Assembly (NCBI GenBank): GCA_037447605.1
Contig: CM074809.1
Location: forward strand, 3,157,752-3,221,751
Length of the DNA stretch: 64,000 nucleotides
Direction of reading: 5' to 3'
From: Zygnema circumcarinatum
Taxonomy: Eukaryota; Streptophyta; Zygnematophyceae; Zygnematales; Zygnemataceae
A program made the translations under genes and the position numbers. The notes under the pieces are model-generated. The model was not told where the DNA came from. It did not search any database and worked only from the letters and a program-made list of their open reading frames with translations. This document shows, one piece after another, positions 36,301 through 49,500 of the stretch (its first letter is position 1; each line of letters opens with the position of its first letter).

Positions 36301-39300
36301 ATGTCCATGGCCACTTGCTGCCTTTCGTCGGTGCTCGCAGTTCGCTTTCCTGATAAGGCGCAGGGACCGGCCAGCTGTGTCAAAAGGTCGTCTGAACACG
36401 AAGGCGGATGTTCCAAGTCGCCTCAAACGCAAAGAAAAGGGGCAGGATATGAAGTGATAAGCCGTATTAAGGCGTCGGAAAGGCGGAGAAGGGTACTTTT
36501 GCATATCTCATGCCGTCTGTGATCCAAATTCTTCTTCATTCGTTGTGTTTTGGAATAGCTGACCCCTCAATGACGCTTGTGCGAGGCTCGAAGTGAAGAA
36601 ATGCTCGATTGCTTGATAGATCGTAACATGAATCCTAGGTGATGTCAATTTCTTCGAGGTTGCCTCTCAGTTTTCAATTATTGTTGGACAAAAACTGCGC
36701 AAACCGAAAGGGAATGACATATTGAGTAGGATTCGATCCCTCGTCTGTAGTTTAAGTCCTTATCATCCGTCTGTCGAAAGATGTGGCTAAGCTGAATTAG
36801 TACGTCAAGCAAATTCCGCCGGTCCAGAACCGAAGAACCGGAGTGATTTGCATTCACCACTTTACTAATTTTAGCTGTCAATTGAAGTGAGGAAATGAGC
36901 AACGAGCAAGGATTCTCGCTTAAATTCTTAGAAAGTTCTTGCAACTCCTGTAGGTGCAGAACATTTATTGTCAATTTTTTAGGGCAAAGCTTACTAGATC
37001 ACCCACACTGCTGGATGTACAAGTCAATGAAAGCAGTCCGGGTATCTTTAAACTGCGAATGTGAGCCTCGTCTGCTGTCCAGGAAGCCTGTATGTCAGTG
37101 TTCTGGAAATCTTCCTGGTGGGAACATAGGCTTGATGCTCTTCAATGTCAAGTCCATTGTAGATACGTTGGAGTAGTTACTTGAGTTGCTGCAATGTAAA
37201 CATTTCAGGCGTCATGGAAATGTTGTCTGTTTGTGGCATAGCATAGGCATTGACAGATAATCCGACTTTTGACATTTTTTTCCATGTCAACCGACGTGTA
37301 CAAGGTTCTTGACACTTTCCAACAACGAGAAGCGCACTTGAACGTCTACCTCCAAAATTGAGAGCATTTGATTGGAAGGAACCTTGCACATGTCTTAACT
37401 TGTCTTCAGAAGGATTTTTTCAACACGCTCTGTGACACAGTCCGTGACTACGCAGTTGCAGAAGGTCCTTTTTAGTCTTTTGATGTCAGACCTCATTCTT
37501 CCCGCTTGTTGGGCAGCTGACTTCTTAAGAAATGAAATTGGCGGCTGAAGTGTTGACATCCTTTTTTTTATCCCTGCTGTCGTTGTGCTTGGCAGGCTGA
37601 AAGATTTCATAAAGAGGCATTGGCAAGCAATTATTCACCTCGATGGGTCCCCAAAGACTTTCGCAAAAAAAGAATTTTGCAGCAGATTGTCTGTCAACTA
37701 CCAAGTGGACGTTTTTTTGAAGAAGAGGTGACTACTTCTCTGGAAACTCGTGTGAAGCAGAGAATATAGTTCCACGTTCATTTCCTTATTCTGCTTCAAT
37801 TCAGGGATGGTTTGCAAACCTTTTGAATGTGACCAGCTATGTTCGACAATGATGCTAATGAATTATTACTTGGTTCAACTTGTTATTCAAGTGCTACTTT
37901 TTGCTTTTCTCCATTTGCTCATGAATGGGCATTCTTCAAAGCTGTTACACTCACATATACGAACGGATCAGCGATGATTGTAGAGGGTCATCGGATTGCG
38001 GCTGATGTACTGTTCTTGTTTGTCTTTGAGATAGTCAGAGTTCAGTTTAGTCTTTGCTCTCCCCGTCTGTGCAGGTTGTGTCACATGTGAAGTTGTCAAG
38101 GGGGGTCTGCGTGAGGTGATGCTGGGAGAAGAGGCCTGTCGTGATTCGGGTTCAGGGCCGACGCAGGCCATTGGAGCAGAGCATGGAGAGGGCTTCGCTA
38201 CTTTTCGCCCTAGGGGACCCCTGCATGTGGATGTGGTGAGTTGCCTTTGCTATTTTAACTTCAGCCACGAGAAAAACTGGAACTTGATATATGCAAACGA
38301 GGCTTGTAGTTTTTTGACTGAAACCATGAGCTGCAAATGGAGGATCCCATGGTTTGCATTATGCGCCTCGGCTTGTTGAGCAGAAGGGTTTGATAGAAAT
38401 TACAGACTGTGAGTACTGTTGTTGTTGATTACGAAGTCAAGCATTAGTTCGGGAAAATTATACCGTTGTAGTAGGGGATAACGCAGATAAGGTACCATTG
38501 GTATATGCGTGCCAAAGTATCCTTGTACGGACGGCCGTAAAGTATATGGATGTTTTATGTACATGCTCTGGGTACATTGAGCAGCAGCTCAGCAGCTCCG
38601 CATATAGCAGACCAGTTCAATGGTTGGACATGCGGCCGTTGATATGAACTGTGAACCTCTTTAGCTCTTCTTTTCTTCTGTAGTGTTGCGCCCATGTCTT
38701 GCTCGGAAGGCCGAAATAAACTTTCCGGACATGTGTGTTTTCTTTGGGACTGGGCGGGTAGGATTTTTTGAACGACAGAATGAAAGAGAGGGGTCTGCAG
38801 AGAATTCGATTTTCCATGCGACCAGACGAGGCGTTTGGGCTTATTTACTCTATTGATAATGTCTTGGTACAAACCTCGTCCTTATTTCAGCTTCTCAAGG
38901 TGTTTTCATGGTATTCTGAACAGAAATAGTTTTCCTTTGAACTTATCCTTATTGTGGTGTTCAAGTATCCTATCATGTGTGCATTCATTTCGTCTGCACT
39001 GGATCAATGTCTGACAGCTTCTATTGCTGGTAGTGACAGGCAGATACTCGGCCATTAAGAATAGAGGCGTGGAGACGTCTTGCTCTAGAAGATGGTATGC
39101 CGATTCTGACTTAAAAAATGAGTGTTTTTGACATTGCATTAAGATTGTTGAGCAGGACTAGGGAGGTTATGCATGTAACCGAGGAGGTTTTGTTCAAACG
39201 ATAAACGTTTTTTTGTGCTTTCGGTTGCTGATTCGGTGTGGCTATTGCTTCAGGTCGGGATCCGCATGTTGTGGAAGAATCTCAAAAACAAATTCTGGGA

Positions 39301-41483
39301 GTGGGAGTTGAGAGGGCTATCCGTCAGGTGTGTTTTTTTATACTGCACAACTACATTTTTTTGCGAATGAAGTCTTTGTCATAATTATGTAGGAAGTGCA
39401 ATGGAAACATAGGTGGACACTAAGTGGATGAAAGGGGCTCTGCTGTGAAGGAAAAGAACGAGAATTGAGGCTTGTGTGCTTTGCCTAGCATAGAGAGATT
39501 ACTGAGGTATATGCTTACATTCTATGCTTTAGCATAAACCGGATCTTTATGTCACTCTGCTTTTGTCTTGTGATATGCTTTACCCTCAATAATTCTGGGG
39601 AAGTAAATTAGGGAGCACGTTCAGCATCACGAGATGTTATTTATGCTATGTATTCATCTTTGAGTTCCTACTTTTGCCAATGCTGGCACTATGTTCTATT
39701 CTATCATCATGCCAAAACCTGCATTGAATTGACATTGCAGGTTTTGGCGTGGACCCAATCTGACAGCGACGTTCTACAATTATCGAACCGGCTCTCTGAA
39801 ATCTACTGCCAGCTATTTAGTCAGGTTGGATGATGTGATACTATCTGCCCTTAATCTGCATCTTTGGAGCCTTTTCAAATGTTGAAGATTATGCTGGAGG
39901 ATTACGTACTGTATGCTTATGGTGTCATGTGGGTGAATTTGCAGGTTCAGACCCCGATGGATGGTGTCACAGAATGGCTGAAAGCTATGGATAGGGCAAG
40001 GGTCCCTTGTGCTGTTACATCCTCAATGGATAGAATAACTCTGCTTGCGGCTCTGGATCGTATGGGCATCAACAGATACTTCTGCGTAAGGCCTCTTAAG
40101 TTCATGCCGATATCAATGTTGCATCTAAGATGCAACTATGCACATTCTAACATTAACTCTACTGAAGGGGTTGTTAGGTCGATTAAAGGGGTCCAAATTG
40201 TAAATCAATAGGTTGAAGTATATGGCTTCCTCTTCTTGATTCAGGGGTGTCCAAACATGTACTGTTTGCCAGTTAAGTTTACTGTTTGGAAGCAGCCACT
40301 GACCATGATTGGTTAAAACTACCTACTTCACTCTTTTTGCGTTTACGTGAAACATTTTACGATATCCTTGATCATTGCACTTTGCCCTTAACACGTATTG
40401 CACAGCAGAGCTGCATTGTTTGTCACTCTGATCGCTTTTGAGGTGACCTCGACATGGTTCAGTAGCAGTTCATTCTTAACTCTACGCAGATCTTATCTCA
40501 GCATTTCCGTTTGACCTTATCCCACCTTCATACTCGAAATGGTTTGTTTTCCCCCTGGCAGTCACGAAGTGGATCTGATTGGTTACATGAGGATGTCCCG
40601 CAGACATTTGTCACACAGGAGGATGGCATGGAGTCGATTGCCCATCGTTTTCTCTCTGCTGCAGTGAAGGTTGGTCATTGATACCCTGCCTAATGTCGAC
40701 TTTATATTAACCAATTGTGGATGCATAACTTGTTTGAAGATGGTTGAGTTTAACCGAAGAACAGAGCAAATACAGAACAAAGTATCTATTGGGTCGCGAG
40801 CAAGAGAACTATTGAAATGGAAATGACGAACCCGAGCTTGTCTGATTTATCCCATTGCCTGTAAGTTCTGAGGCAGATAGGGAGTCTTAAAGATAGTTTG
40901 ACCGTATTGTAGGACATACCGAGCATGCACAAACGGGTATTTCGCATGTGCTGAGATGTACAATATGGTGGGTCGGGGACAGCTGGACAGGCCGCCTAAG
41001 AAGTGTGTGGTGTTTGAAGACAATCCTCGTGGAATTGCTGCTGCTCACAACTGCTCTATGAAGGCAATCGCCCTAATCGGTACACATCCTGCGTAAGTTC
41101 ACTCGCCTCCTCCTTTATGGTCGAGCATGCATGCATGCATCCTCACGCTGCAGCATGCACTCAGGCATCCCCAAGATGCGGCAAGCGATACCCCAGAAGC
41201 TTGTTGGCTTTAGCGGCAGGAGGTTGAGGGGAAAGGAAGCCAACAGTTGAGGGATTTGAGTCTGCTGTTCTCCATCATCAAACCCTCCCCCTTTTAATTG
41301 TATGCGCGGGACAGGTATGAGCTCAAGCAGGCTGACTTAGCAATTAGCAACTTCAATGAGTTGTCAGTCATCAATCTCCGGCGCTTATTTGCTGCTCGAG
41401 GCCACGAGTTCATGGATCTGCAAAAGCAGGTAGAAGATAAGAAGCCGCCCAAGAGAAAGCTGCGGAACGATACTCTTTTCTGA
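36301..41483 (+). CDS. HAD-superfamily hydrolase, plant plastid type
   Basis: Resembles the plant plastid HAD hydrolases of the At3g10970 type. Exons: 36301-36492 (transit-like, Ser/Arg-rich), 37596-37727, 38101-38235, then 39040-39094, 39254-39327, 39741-39824, 39945-40085, 40604-40669, 40983-41092, 41316-41483. One or two exons between 38236 and 38910 are not fully resolved: one at about 38683-38756 encodes VCFLWDWA and a 20-base micro-exon 38891-38910 fits phase. Cap/HAD landmarks: ADTRPLRIEAWRRLALEDG, motif II PCAVTSS, TQEDGMESIAHRFLSAAVK, motif IV CVVFEDNPRGIAAAHN, and C-terminal FNELSVINLRRLF and PPKRKL. Motif I, normally DxD, reads WDWA, so nucleophile status is doubtful. Substrate unknown; plant relatives include pyrimidine-phosphate phosphatases of riboflavin synthesis. 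An AATAAA lies at 41563. Confidence 0.8.
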
Positions 41484-42559
41484 GGGAGTACTTTTCAGGA
41501 GCCCTGTTTAGGTGGGAGGGAGTGACCAGCATGGTGTTTCAGCAGTCCTCTGTGTGAAATAGAATAAAGGGAGGCCAGACTGTGCTGGGTGGGAGTAGGA
41601 GGTTGGGAGTTGAAACAACTAGGTGAAATGGGAATAGTTAGGTCGACATCTCTTTCTGTGATTGGGTTGCATTCGCCATGCAATAAAAAAATTGCAGTTT
41701 TCTGCATTCAGAAACTGGAACTGGAAACCTGATTTTAGGTTTTGATTATTGTTGCTTTCGGGTTTGCACTGAAAGATGGGTTTGGTGTAATGGCTTTGAC
41801 TTTTAACTGTAAAAGTAAAAAACATGGACCAAATATGAGTGCGCAGATTGAGGTCTACGCACCCTATAAACGTGAATAACCAGGAAGCCCTAAAATACCA
41901 AAAACTGCTACAAAACCGTTTTTAAAATTATGCTCTGAATTCTGAAAGCGCACCAAAAAACTCTAACATCCTCAGAGATCACATATAAAAAAAAACGGGC
42001 AGCACCCACGGTGAAGCTCATGCATTAATTTGAAACCATTGCATTTAAAAAAACAGTATATTATAATTATCTTGCTTTAAGAAAAAAGTAAAATATGTAA
42101 TCTTTTTCCGATACACCAAAAACATTTTTACAGTACTTCTTGACAGAAATCAGATCTCTGCATCAAGTCCCTATGGTCCATCAAAACGGAAAGATTGTAC
42201 GCTGCCAAATTAGTTCGCCACGGAAAATTTGGCGCCAGAGTAGTCAATTTTTATTTATAAGCAAATTTGAAAACAGCACATGCCAAAAAAATACAAAGCT
42301 CCTTCCTTCTTGGTAAAGTCAAGGGCCAATCTCTTCGGATTTTGGTGAGGTCCCGGGACCAATCTCTTGCCATTTTGGCAGACTCATGGGCCCAACCTCG
42401 TGCGATTTTGGGGTCAAGGGTCAAACTCTTACGAGCTTGGTAAAGACAGGGGCCAATCTTTAAGTCGAGGGCCAGGGTCTGTTGCAGTATTGGTAGAGTC
42501 AAGGGCCAACCGCTTGCGATTTCGCCCTTCCTTCCTTCAAAAAATTTAAGGCATCAACT
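41484..42559. other. Convergent intergenic space
   Basis: Between the HAD hydrolase (+) and the SNARE gene (-). Carries an AATAAA at 41563-41568 and a second near 41680, AT-rich sequence to about 42240, then the minisatellite at 42311-42523. No gene seen. Confidence 0.6.
42311..42523. repeat. Degenerate minisatellite, about 33-36 bp period
   Basis: About six diverged copies of a unit of the form GGTAAAGTCAAGGGCCAATC followed by TCTTGCGATTTTG; the phrases GGGCCAA and GATTTTGG recur at regular spacing. Confidence 0.7.
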
Positions 42560-44873
42560 TCACCACCTCCTCCCAAGAATCCGTTTCCCTCTCACGTTGG
42601 CTGCCACCTGCCGCTTGTTCAGCTCCTTGGCATCCTCCGTGATCTCGTCAATCACCTTCTCTTGCCTGTTTTGGGCACACCAACAGCCAATAGTCCCACA
42701 ACCCTAATCAGTCAAATGTGCACGAAGCAAGCAGGGGCAGGATCCGAACCTGAAGAACACTGCCAGCCACTCTGTGTGTGTGAGAGTGAGAGAGAGAGAG
42801 AGAGGAAGAAAGAGAGCGAGCGAGAGAGAGAGAGAGATTCGCACAGTAACGAAACCACACACAAAAGAAAGTTAAGAGATGAAAGGTGAAGGACTCACTT
42901 CTCCATCTCCCGTCCCATGTCGAGCGCCATCTTTTTCAAGTCCGTCAGGTTGGCGCTGACTGCATCCAAAATGTCATCCTGCTCGTCCTGTTCTGCCTGT
43001 CACATACAAAGACACACAAAAGAAAACGGAGAATAATCCATCAGTTGCTTCTTTCCTCTGTTTCTTCCTTAGTCCCTCGGGGGGCTCCCCACTCTCGACC
43101 TCCAAAACTTTCAAGCTGCATGCACAAACAACTAGCAAAAGAACTGAAGAAGTGGTTACGTTCGATATGAACAGAGTGCAGAAATTTGAATGCGAGATGC
43201 TGCAATGTGAGCTTGCATGTTATGCATTTGCTCAGACTTACTGAAAGTCGTTAGGTTGTCGATCAATGAGTAGAGATTATGCCATACAAAACACTCGATT
43301 CACGCGCCTCACGAATCCAGGAACTATCTACTCCAATAATGATTCGCTTAACGTTCAAATTAGGAGATAGTGTAAGTCAAATACCGTTGCTGCCCTCCTT
43401 AATTTATTTCTTCACTAGCTGAGTATAGATGACCCAACTTTACTAACCAATCTCCATCCTTTTTCTCCTCCTCACTTACGATGCTCATGTATCTCATTGC
43501 TCCAACTCCGATCTATCTTCTCTAGAACTAAACCAAAGATAAAAGAGGTAAAAATACACCATTTTTTTCATTGCTTATCCAAAGTGAGGTCTAACTTGCA
43601 ACAAGCAATTTACAAGCTCTCACCTCCACTTGGTCCTGCCAGCCGTCAGCATCACCAGCTGTTCGTTGAGCCCTCTCCCCCTTCAAACCGAGCTCACCGC
43701 GGGAAGAAGGGTCTCCCGAGTAGGAAGATGGGTCATCTGCACACGCTCTAAGAACAAAAAAAAATATTCAATAAAACAGTCCGCAGCATTGCTTGAAGCT
43801 ATACAATCCAAATACGGGGTGTGGGGGGGGGGGGGGGGGNNNNNNNNNNGGGGGGGGGGGGGGGGGGGGGGGGGGGGAAGGAAGGGGGAGAGAGAGGGAG
43901 AGAGAAAGCAAGCGAAAGGGAGACGGGTGCACGAGATAGACATGGAGAAGCAAAGGAGTATCGTACCACCAGGACGATAATCCGACCCTGTGATTTTCTT
44001 TCCCTTCTTCGGCTTCCATCCAAATGAGAACATAGGCCCTAATCTTCCCAACAACTTCTCTCCCTGCAGAACGAGGGCAAGATACACAACCACTGAACCA
44101 ATTCAATTCAAGCCACCATATCTCCATGATCCAAATTCAAACGAGAATGCTTGTCCCTTACCAATACATTTCACTCACAGTCTTGGAATGCGAAGCGGGC
44201 CGATTGAGCATGTTCACATAATGTACGAACCCAAAAAAAACGTATACAATTCACGCATATCGCGGTCCCAGCGAAGCAGGCAAGGGAAAAAAAGAAGGGG
44301 GAACCGTTCTCCTGCTCCGCTTCAGAACTTGAGAAAAAGGTGCTTTCCAACAAATACCCATTACCGAAATCGCATCAAAAGATGTGCTCGTTGTACCTTG
44401 GCCAGCTCCTGGTCGACCTGCACAACCTTCTCGTGCGTCCTCGAGAGCTGCTCCCCCTGCTCGTGCAGAGTCACTAAAGTCTGAGCCCCAATTTTTTTCG
44501 TATCCTCCGAAATCTTCAAAGCGTGCCTCAAATCGCTCGTCACTTCCTTCGACTTCTTCACCGCCAGCTGCTCCAACTCCCTCTGCTCCGCCCGCATCAG
44601 CGGATTATCTGACCTTGAATCGTACTCATAGGCCTCCGCAGTAACCCTAGAACGGCTGTATTGGTCCAAGGGATCGTACCCATTGTTCGGCTTTTCGGCT
44701 TCCACAGCGGCTTGCGCGGCTGCATGGCGGGCCTTGGCTTTGGGGACTCGCGGCTGTCCCCCGGTGACTCCCAGAAGCTCCGCGCGGGACCTCTCCTCCC
44801 TCTTCTCAGGGACGCGGTAGCGGCTCGTCAGCGCGCCGTCGTCGCCGTCCATCACCACCGGCAGGCGGCTCAT
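42560..44873 (-). CDS. SNAP33-type Qb+Qc SNARE (SNAP-25 family)
   Basis: Soluble target SNARE with two helices, partner of syntaxins in vesicle fusion at the plasma membrane and cell plate. Minus-strand exons: 44397-44873, about 43970-44063, 43624-43736, 42899-42996, 42560-42665. The Qb helix reads ELEQLAVKKSKEVTSDLRH, then TLVTLHEQGEQLSRTHEKV with its zero-layer Gln; the linker GEKLLGRLGPMFSFGWKPKK is diagnostic for plant SNAP33; the Qc helix covers ILDAVSANLTDLKKMALDMG, EMEKQEKVIDEI (zero-layer Gln) and ELNKRQVAANVRGKRILG. About 305 residues. The N-terminal 90 residues are Ala/Glu/Arg-rich; no palmitoylation Cys cluster, as usual in plants. The donor of exon 2 could be 43970 or 43967. Introns hold a GA microsatellite (42785-42838) and an assembly gap. 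Confidence 0.92.
43822..43877 (+). other. Poly-G run with assembly gap
   Basis: A G homopolymer interrupted by ten N (43840-43849), inside an intron of the SNARE gene. True length unknown. Confidence 0.95.
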
Positions 44874-44883
44874 GCTGGGGCGA

Positions 44884-44898
44884 GGTTAGGGTTAGGGT
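44884..44898 (-). promoter_or_regulatory. Telo-box-like CCCTAA motif
   Basis: GGTTAGGGTTAGGGT on the plus strand (ACCCTAACCCTAACC in the sense of the gene), only 11-25 bases upstream of the SNARE start codon, so probably in its 5' UTR. Confidence 0.55.
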
Positions 44899-44904
44899 GA
44901 TGAA

Positions 44905-45030
44905 GAGAGGGGGGTGAGAGAGAGGGGGAGGGAGAGAGAGGGGGGAAGGGGGAGAGATTGAGAGAGAGAGGGAGTGAGGCAGAGAAGGGGGGAGGGAGGG
45001 AGGGAGGGAGGGACTGGGTCGAGAAAAGGA
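44905..45030 (+). repeat. GA/GGGA-rich tract upstream of the SNARE gene
   Basis: About 120 bases of GAGAGAGGGGGAGGGA-type sequence, CT-rich in the sense of the gene, between the telo-box motif and the distal promoter. Confidence 0.6.
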
Positions 45031-46538
45031 AGGACGGCGGGAGGGAAGATGCAAGGTGGAGAAAAAGAGCAGTCAGTATTCTCGCTGTTTCTGTTTGTCT
45101 TCACGTTTGTGTGGACATTTATGCTTCTGTTTATGCGGAGACGAGGGAGGGAGGGAGGACGGTGAGGGACGAAAGAGGCAGACGAGGCGCGCGCGAGGAA
45201 GCTGCGGACGGAGGGTGATGTCAACATACGTCCTCGGTCAACGTTGCCGTATTGTACATATTCGTACATTAATACATATTCGTACGTTCGAAAATTCGTA
45301 CATTCGTACAACATCAAGCAAATGTTAGTCCAGACTAACGGCACAGCGGAGTTCCCGAAGGCATCCACTTACGTCTCGTCAGCTGGATATGATGACGTCA
45401 TAAATCACTTAACGCACTACCCATGTAGCGCGGCAACTGCACGTTTTGGTGTCAATACAAAACTCCGCTAATACGACAAATAGTAGCGCTCGCTATGGAC
45501 GGTTTTGTACGCTTGGAATGACGTCAGGTTGGCCAGATGGCAGCACGGCATGGCGGGCTGTAGATTTGAAAAATCAATATGAATTTTGACCCTTCAGTGT
45601 GCCATTAGCGTCGCCCAAAAATTTCGGTGGTTGTACAGACGTACGAAAATCGTACGACGTTGTACGAAATGAACGTTGATGGGATGGCCAGGAGAAAAAG
45701 ACAGATGCATCCGTACAACAACGGACGGGTTGACTTCAGGACAGCCGTGGTGCGTTGAATGAGTTGACGTTGACTCGTATTTTGTCGGTTTCCTCAATGG
45801 GCGCGGCAGCGATCTTCTGACCTCACGAAAGCAACGCGTTCGTGAAAGCAATGCGGTTTGAGACCGCAGTTTTTTGGAAAAATTTGAGCACGGAGCAAAG
45901 AACAAGGAAACAAGAAGAAGAAGAAAAAGAAGAAGAAGAAGCCCCTCCTCTTGTGTCCATGGAAGGACCCTCCAAAAGGTCGGAGGACCGCAGTATGAGA
46001 GCGTCGTGACCTACACTGCCTGGCAATTGAACCAGGTTCCATGCTCTTCCAAATCTGTTCACAAGATTGGTTGGTGTAGCTAACCACCGCAACTGCACAA
46101 AGAGAGCATGTACAAGGAAAGCATGCTCTTGTTTACATCCCCTTGAATTGGGTCCAACCTTTCTGTACATAATTATGCTCGCAGGTACATGCAGTATGAA
46201 TGGGAATGGCCCCACAGACCTCTCCTAAACTAAACTTTCACCTCAATCTCTGTAGTGCAGCCTTACATACTCCTAAAGATGGGCACCATACATAGCCCCG
46301 TGAACTCATCTAAAGTGACAATAACTATCACATTATCTGCAGAATGGTTTATGACAACACCTACAGGGTAATGCGTGCCTGCAAGCAGTACAAACCTGCC
46401 GAAACCGTTGCCTTTGAACGGCACATCCCTTCCTTCAGAGCTTCACTTCCAAATCTGGCCCGATTTCTTGGCCTCCCCACCAAAGCGTGAACGTTCTCGT
46501 AAACCCCCAAGAGCGATGCAGACATTGGCCGGAAAAGA
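45031..46538. other. SNARE promoter region and isoamylase 3' flank
   Basis: GTAC-rich patches occur at about 45249-45310 (GTACATATTCGTACATT and related) and 45635-45715 (GTACGAAAATCGTACGACG). A GAA/AGA run lies at about 45914-45943. No coding exon recognised. Confidence 0.5.
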
Positions 46539-49500
46539 TCAAGAATACTCCGGGTCGTATCTTTGAGTCAAGATGATCGAAGAATAACCCAGAACCGGGT
46601 ACGCATTTGCACACAAAAGACCTGCGAATTGCGCTTCTGCTGTCGCTCTGTCGGGAATGTCGTCTGCCAAAAAGTCATACGGGGCCGGCTTTGATGTGTC
46701 CACAAGAGGCATCCACCTGCAGCCCCGGCGCTCAGGGAGGATCGCCACAACAGGGAGGTGGCTTGCATTGAAGGCAACATAGAGTTCCCCCCTCGCGGCA
46801 TCTTTCTGCACCCGACAAACCCATTGCTTAAAGGAAGTGAACCACAACCGTCTCAAGCCATCAAAACGGATGTCTACTATGAACCATATTGGAAAAGGTG
46901 AAGTCTTATGGCAAACTTGGTTTATTTCCTCAGAGCTGTTCGCCAAGAACCTGCAGCCCTAGACTGGAAACCCTCTTCCACGTGCGGTAAAAAAGGTCTG
47001 CCAGCAATTCAAAGCCTTTAGAAAAGGTTTAACTGTCACGAGGAGTTGCCTCCGTTGTCATCTATCAGATGTACTCAGAAACCAGCCATTGAGCCCTTGA
47101 AACGTACGATTGTGAAGGCGATAAAGCGGCTTGTCTCCGACCAATCAGGTGTGTTGGGGGTGAGGCCATGCCACTGTAGCCGGTCTGCAGTCGGGAAGTC
47201 AGCAAGGCCCAAGCACTCCGTTTCCCTGCATTCGAAAAAAACTCTCTGATACTTGTCAGGAGATACTTCTAGTGCTGCCACCTCAACACACTCCGCATGT
47301 TCCTTGCTCAATTCACACCTCTCTTGTTACTAATGGTCTCCTAACTGAAACATGTGACAGGTTTGGCAACGTTTCTCTCTGTGTAATTCCTTGGGAGCTC
47401 GAAAAATCCGTTATGGCTATGTCACTAAATCGCTTTGGGGACTGGAGAACGGAGGCACTAAGTTCGGGGAGGCTCGATAATAGTCGTCATGAGTGCATTT
47501 AGGACGCTGCAAGAGACTCACCTCCTGAAGTGGATGAGTAGGCGATAAAAGCGGTTGAAGCCATGCGGATCACTTTCCAGCTTGTCCCAGCGGAGATAGT
47601 TGACCTGTATCCAGGGCAGCCTCATGCACGTTCTCCATCAACAGCAAGGTGCAAAACTAAGAAATTAAAGGGTATCATTGGCCAGAAGCCCAAAAGCGGA
47701 GGTAGGGCACGACGATGAAGTTATCCCCCAGCCACACAAAGTGCAGAGATTGCAACATCGCAAGAGAAATGACACTAACGGTGCCGAGCGCTGACTTCAA
47801 TAGACCAACAATGCCATGACAACGGACGCTTATCCTTGTGACTCTGCTGAGATCGCAGTGTTCTTCAGAACATCAACTTAGATTGGGCATGGCAGATTGT
47901 CCTGAATTGAGACCTGGAAATCCACTAGTTACATCCATGGGATGACTAGCAGTGAGCATCAGTCTGTGAGGGAGAGGAATGAAGACGAGGCAATGGAGAA
48001 GAAGTGGACCTCCATATCATGGCAGTAGGTGTTATTGTTGCCTCCCTTGGTGTGCCCGTATTCATCTCCCATACACACCATTGGTACACCCTGCGCCACG
48101 CATAAGCAAGAGCCCATCAGCGCGAGTAGCTGCATAGTGGAACACAAAAAGCAAACGTCGAGAAACACAAGTTCTTGTTCTAGTCTATGGAATGCTTGCT
48201 TCTGAGGCCAATGAAATAGTCACAGCTTAGAGCGTAAAGCACTCCATAATTAGACTGAATAAATGTACAAGTGTGGAGGACTCAGTCTGTGGCTGGCCAC
48301 TGTTTGATCCGTAGCCTTTGAAGAAGGCAACTCACCTGAGAGACGAGGAGAGCAAGCATCAAGTTTCGCATTTGACGCTGCCGCAGCCTTTGCACTCCCC
48401 GACCAACAAGCTCCCCCTCCTGTAGAACAACACATGGTGGCAACACACCCATCTTAGCTAAAAAGGGGGTCCTTTTCTTTATCCACTCTGCAATTCATGA
48501 AATAAAAGGCTTTGCTAGTGTCACCTACAACTGTATCCATTGAAGAATAGTTTCGCAGTCAGAACTGACATAGTGATCCTTCTCTAACAACAGACTGTTT
48601 GGGAAGTCCTTGATCCGTCTGAACAATTGATCCTAGATATGGAGAATCACTGATGAAACTGAGTGCGACATAAGCAAGATGTCTTACGCCTATTTGACGA
48701 CGACAGGCCTTCCATGAATGGGCGGTCTTTACTGACGTCAGGCTCATAGAACCACCCTTATCCCCTTGAAGTATAATGAAGACAGCTTCCAATGCTGGAC
48801 GATGCAGCAGGTCAGCAGACTTACTTCACCACAATTCCAACTGTTATTGTGATTCTCTCCGTCATTATTGTCCTCCCCGTTCGCCACATTATGCTTTTCA
48901 TTGTATGACACAACATCCGCCAGGCTGAACCCATCATGTGCTGTCACGAAATTGACGCTATGCCAAGGTTTGCGGCCCCCCTCCTGATATAGCTCCATCA
49001 CAGTTCAAGACAAATCGTGTTCAGCGCCCCCCTGCTGGAGCCTTTTTTTTTTTTATCCACTGTGCAATTCATGAAATAATAAGCTTTGCTAGTATCACCT
49101 ACAACTGTATCCATTGAAGAATAGTTTCCCTGTCAGAACTGGCATAGTGATCCTTCTCTAACAACAGACTGGCTGGGAAGTCCTTGATCCCTCTGAACAA
49201 TTGATCCTATGTATGGAGAATCACTGACGAAAACAGGCTCCTTCATTTTCAAGGCAACCCAAAAAGCTTAGGTACGGGCCAATATTCCTCACAAGCTATT
49301 CCTCAGCAAACACACCCTCTGCAAACTGACAAAATGCAAGTTGCACCTGGTATATGTGGGGCGAGCCGCACAACATATTTGCAAAAGCTCCAACCATGTT
49401 GTCTGTGCCTTTAATGAACTGCCTCACAGTGTCGCGGAACTGTGCCCCCAACATAACCAGTAAAGTGAGGTCAGCTAGCCATGCGAGAGCTCGCTCATGT

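Noticed and set aside
45594-46215. Minus-strand open frames of 97-130 codons
   Set aside because: Low complexity from a GAA run and GTAC patches; no family resemblance.
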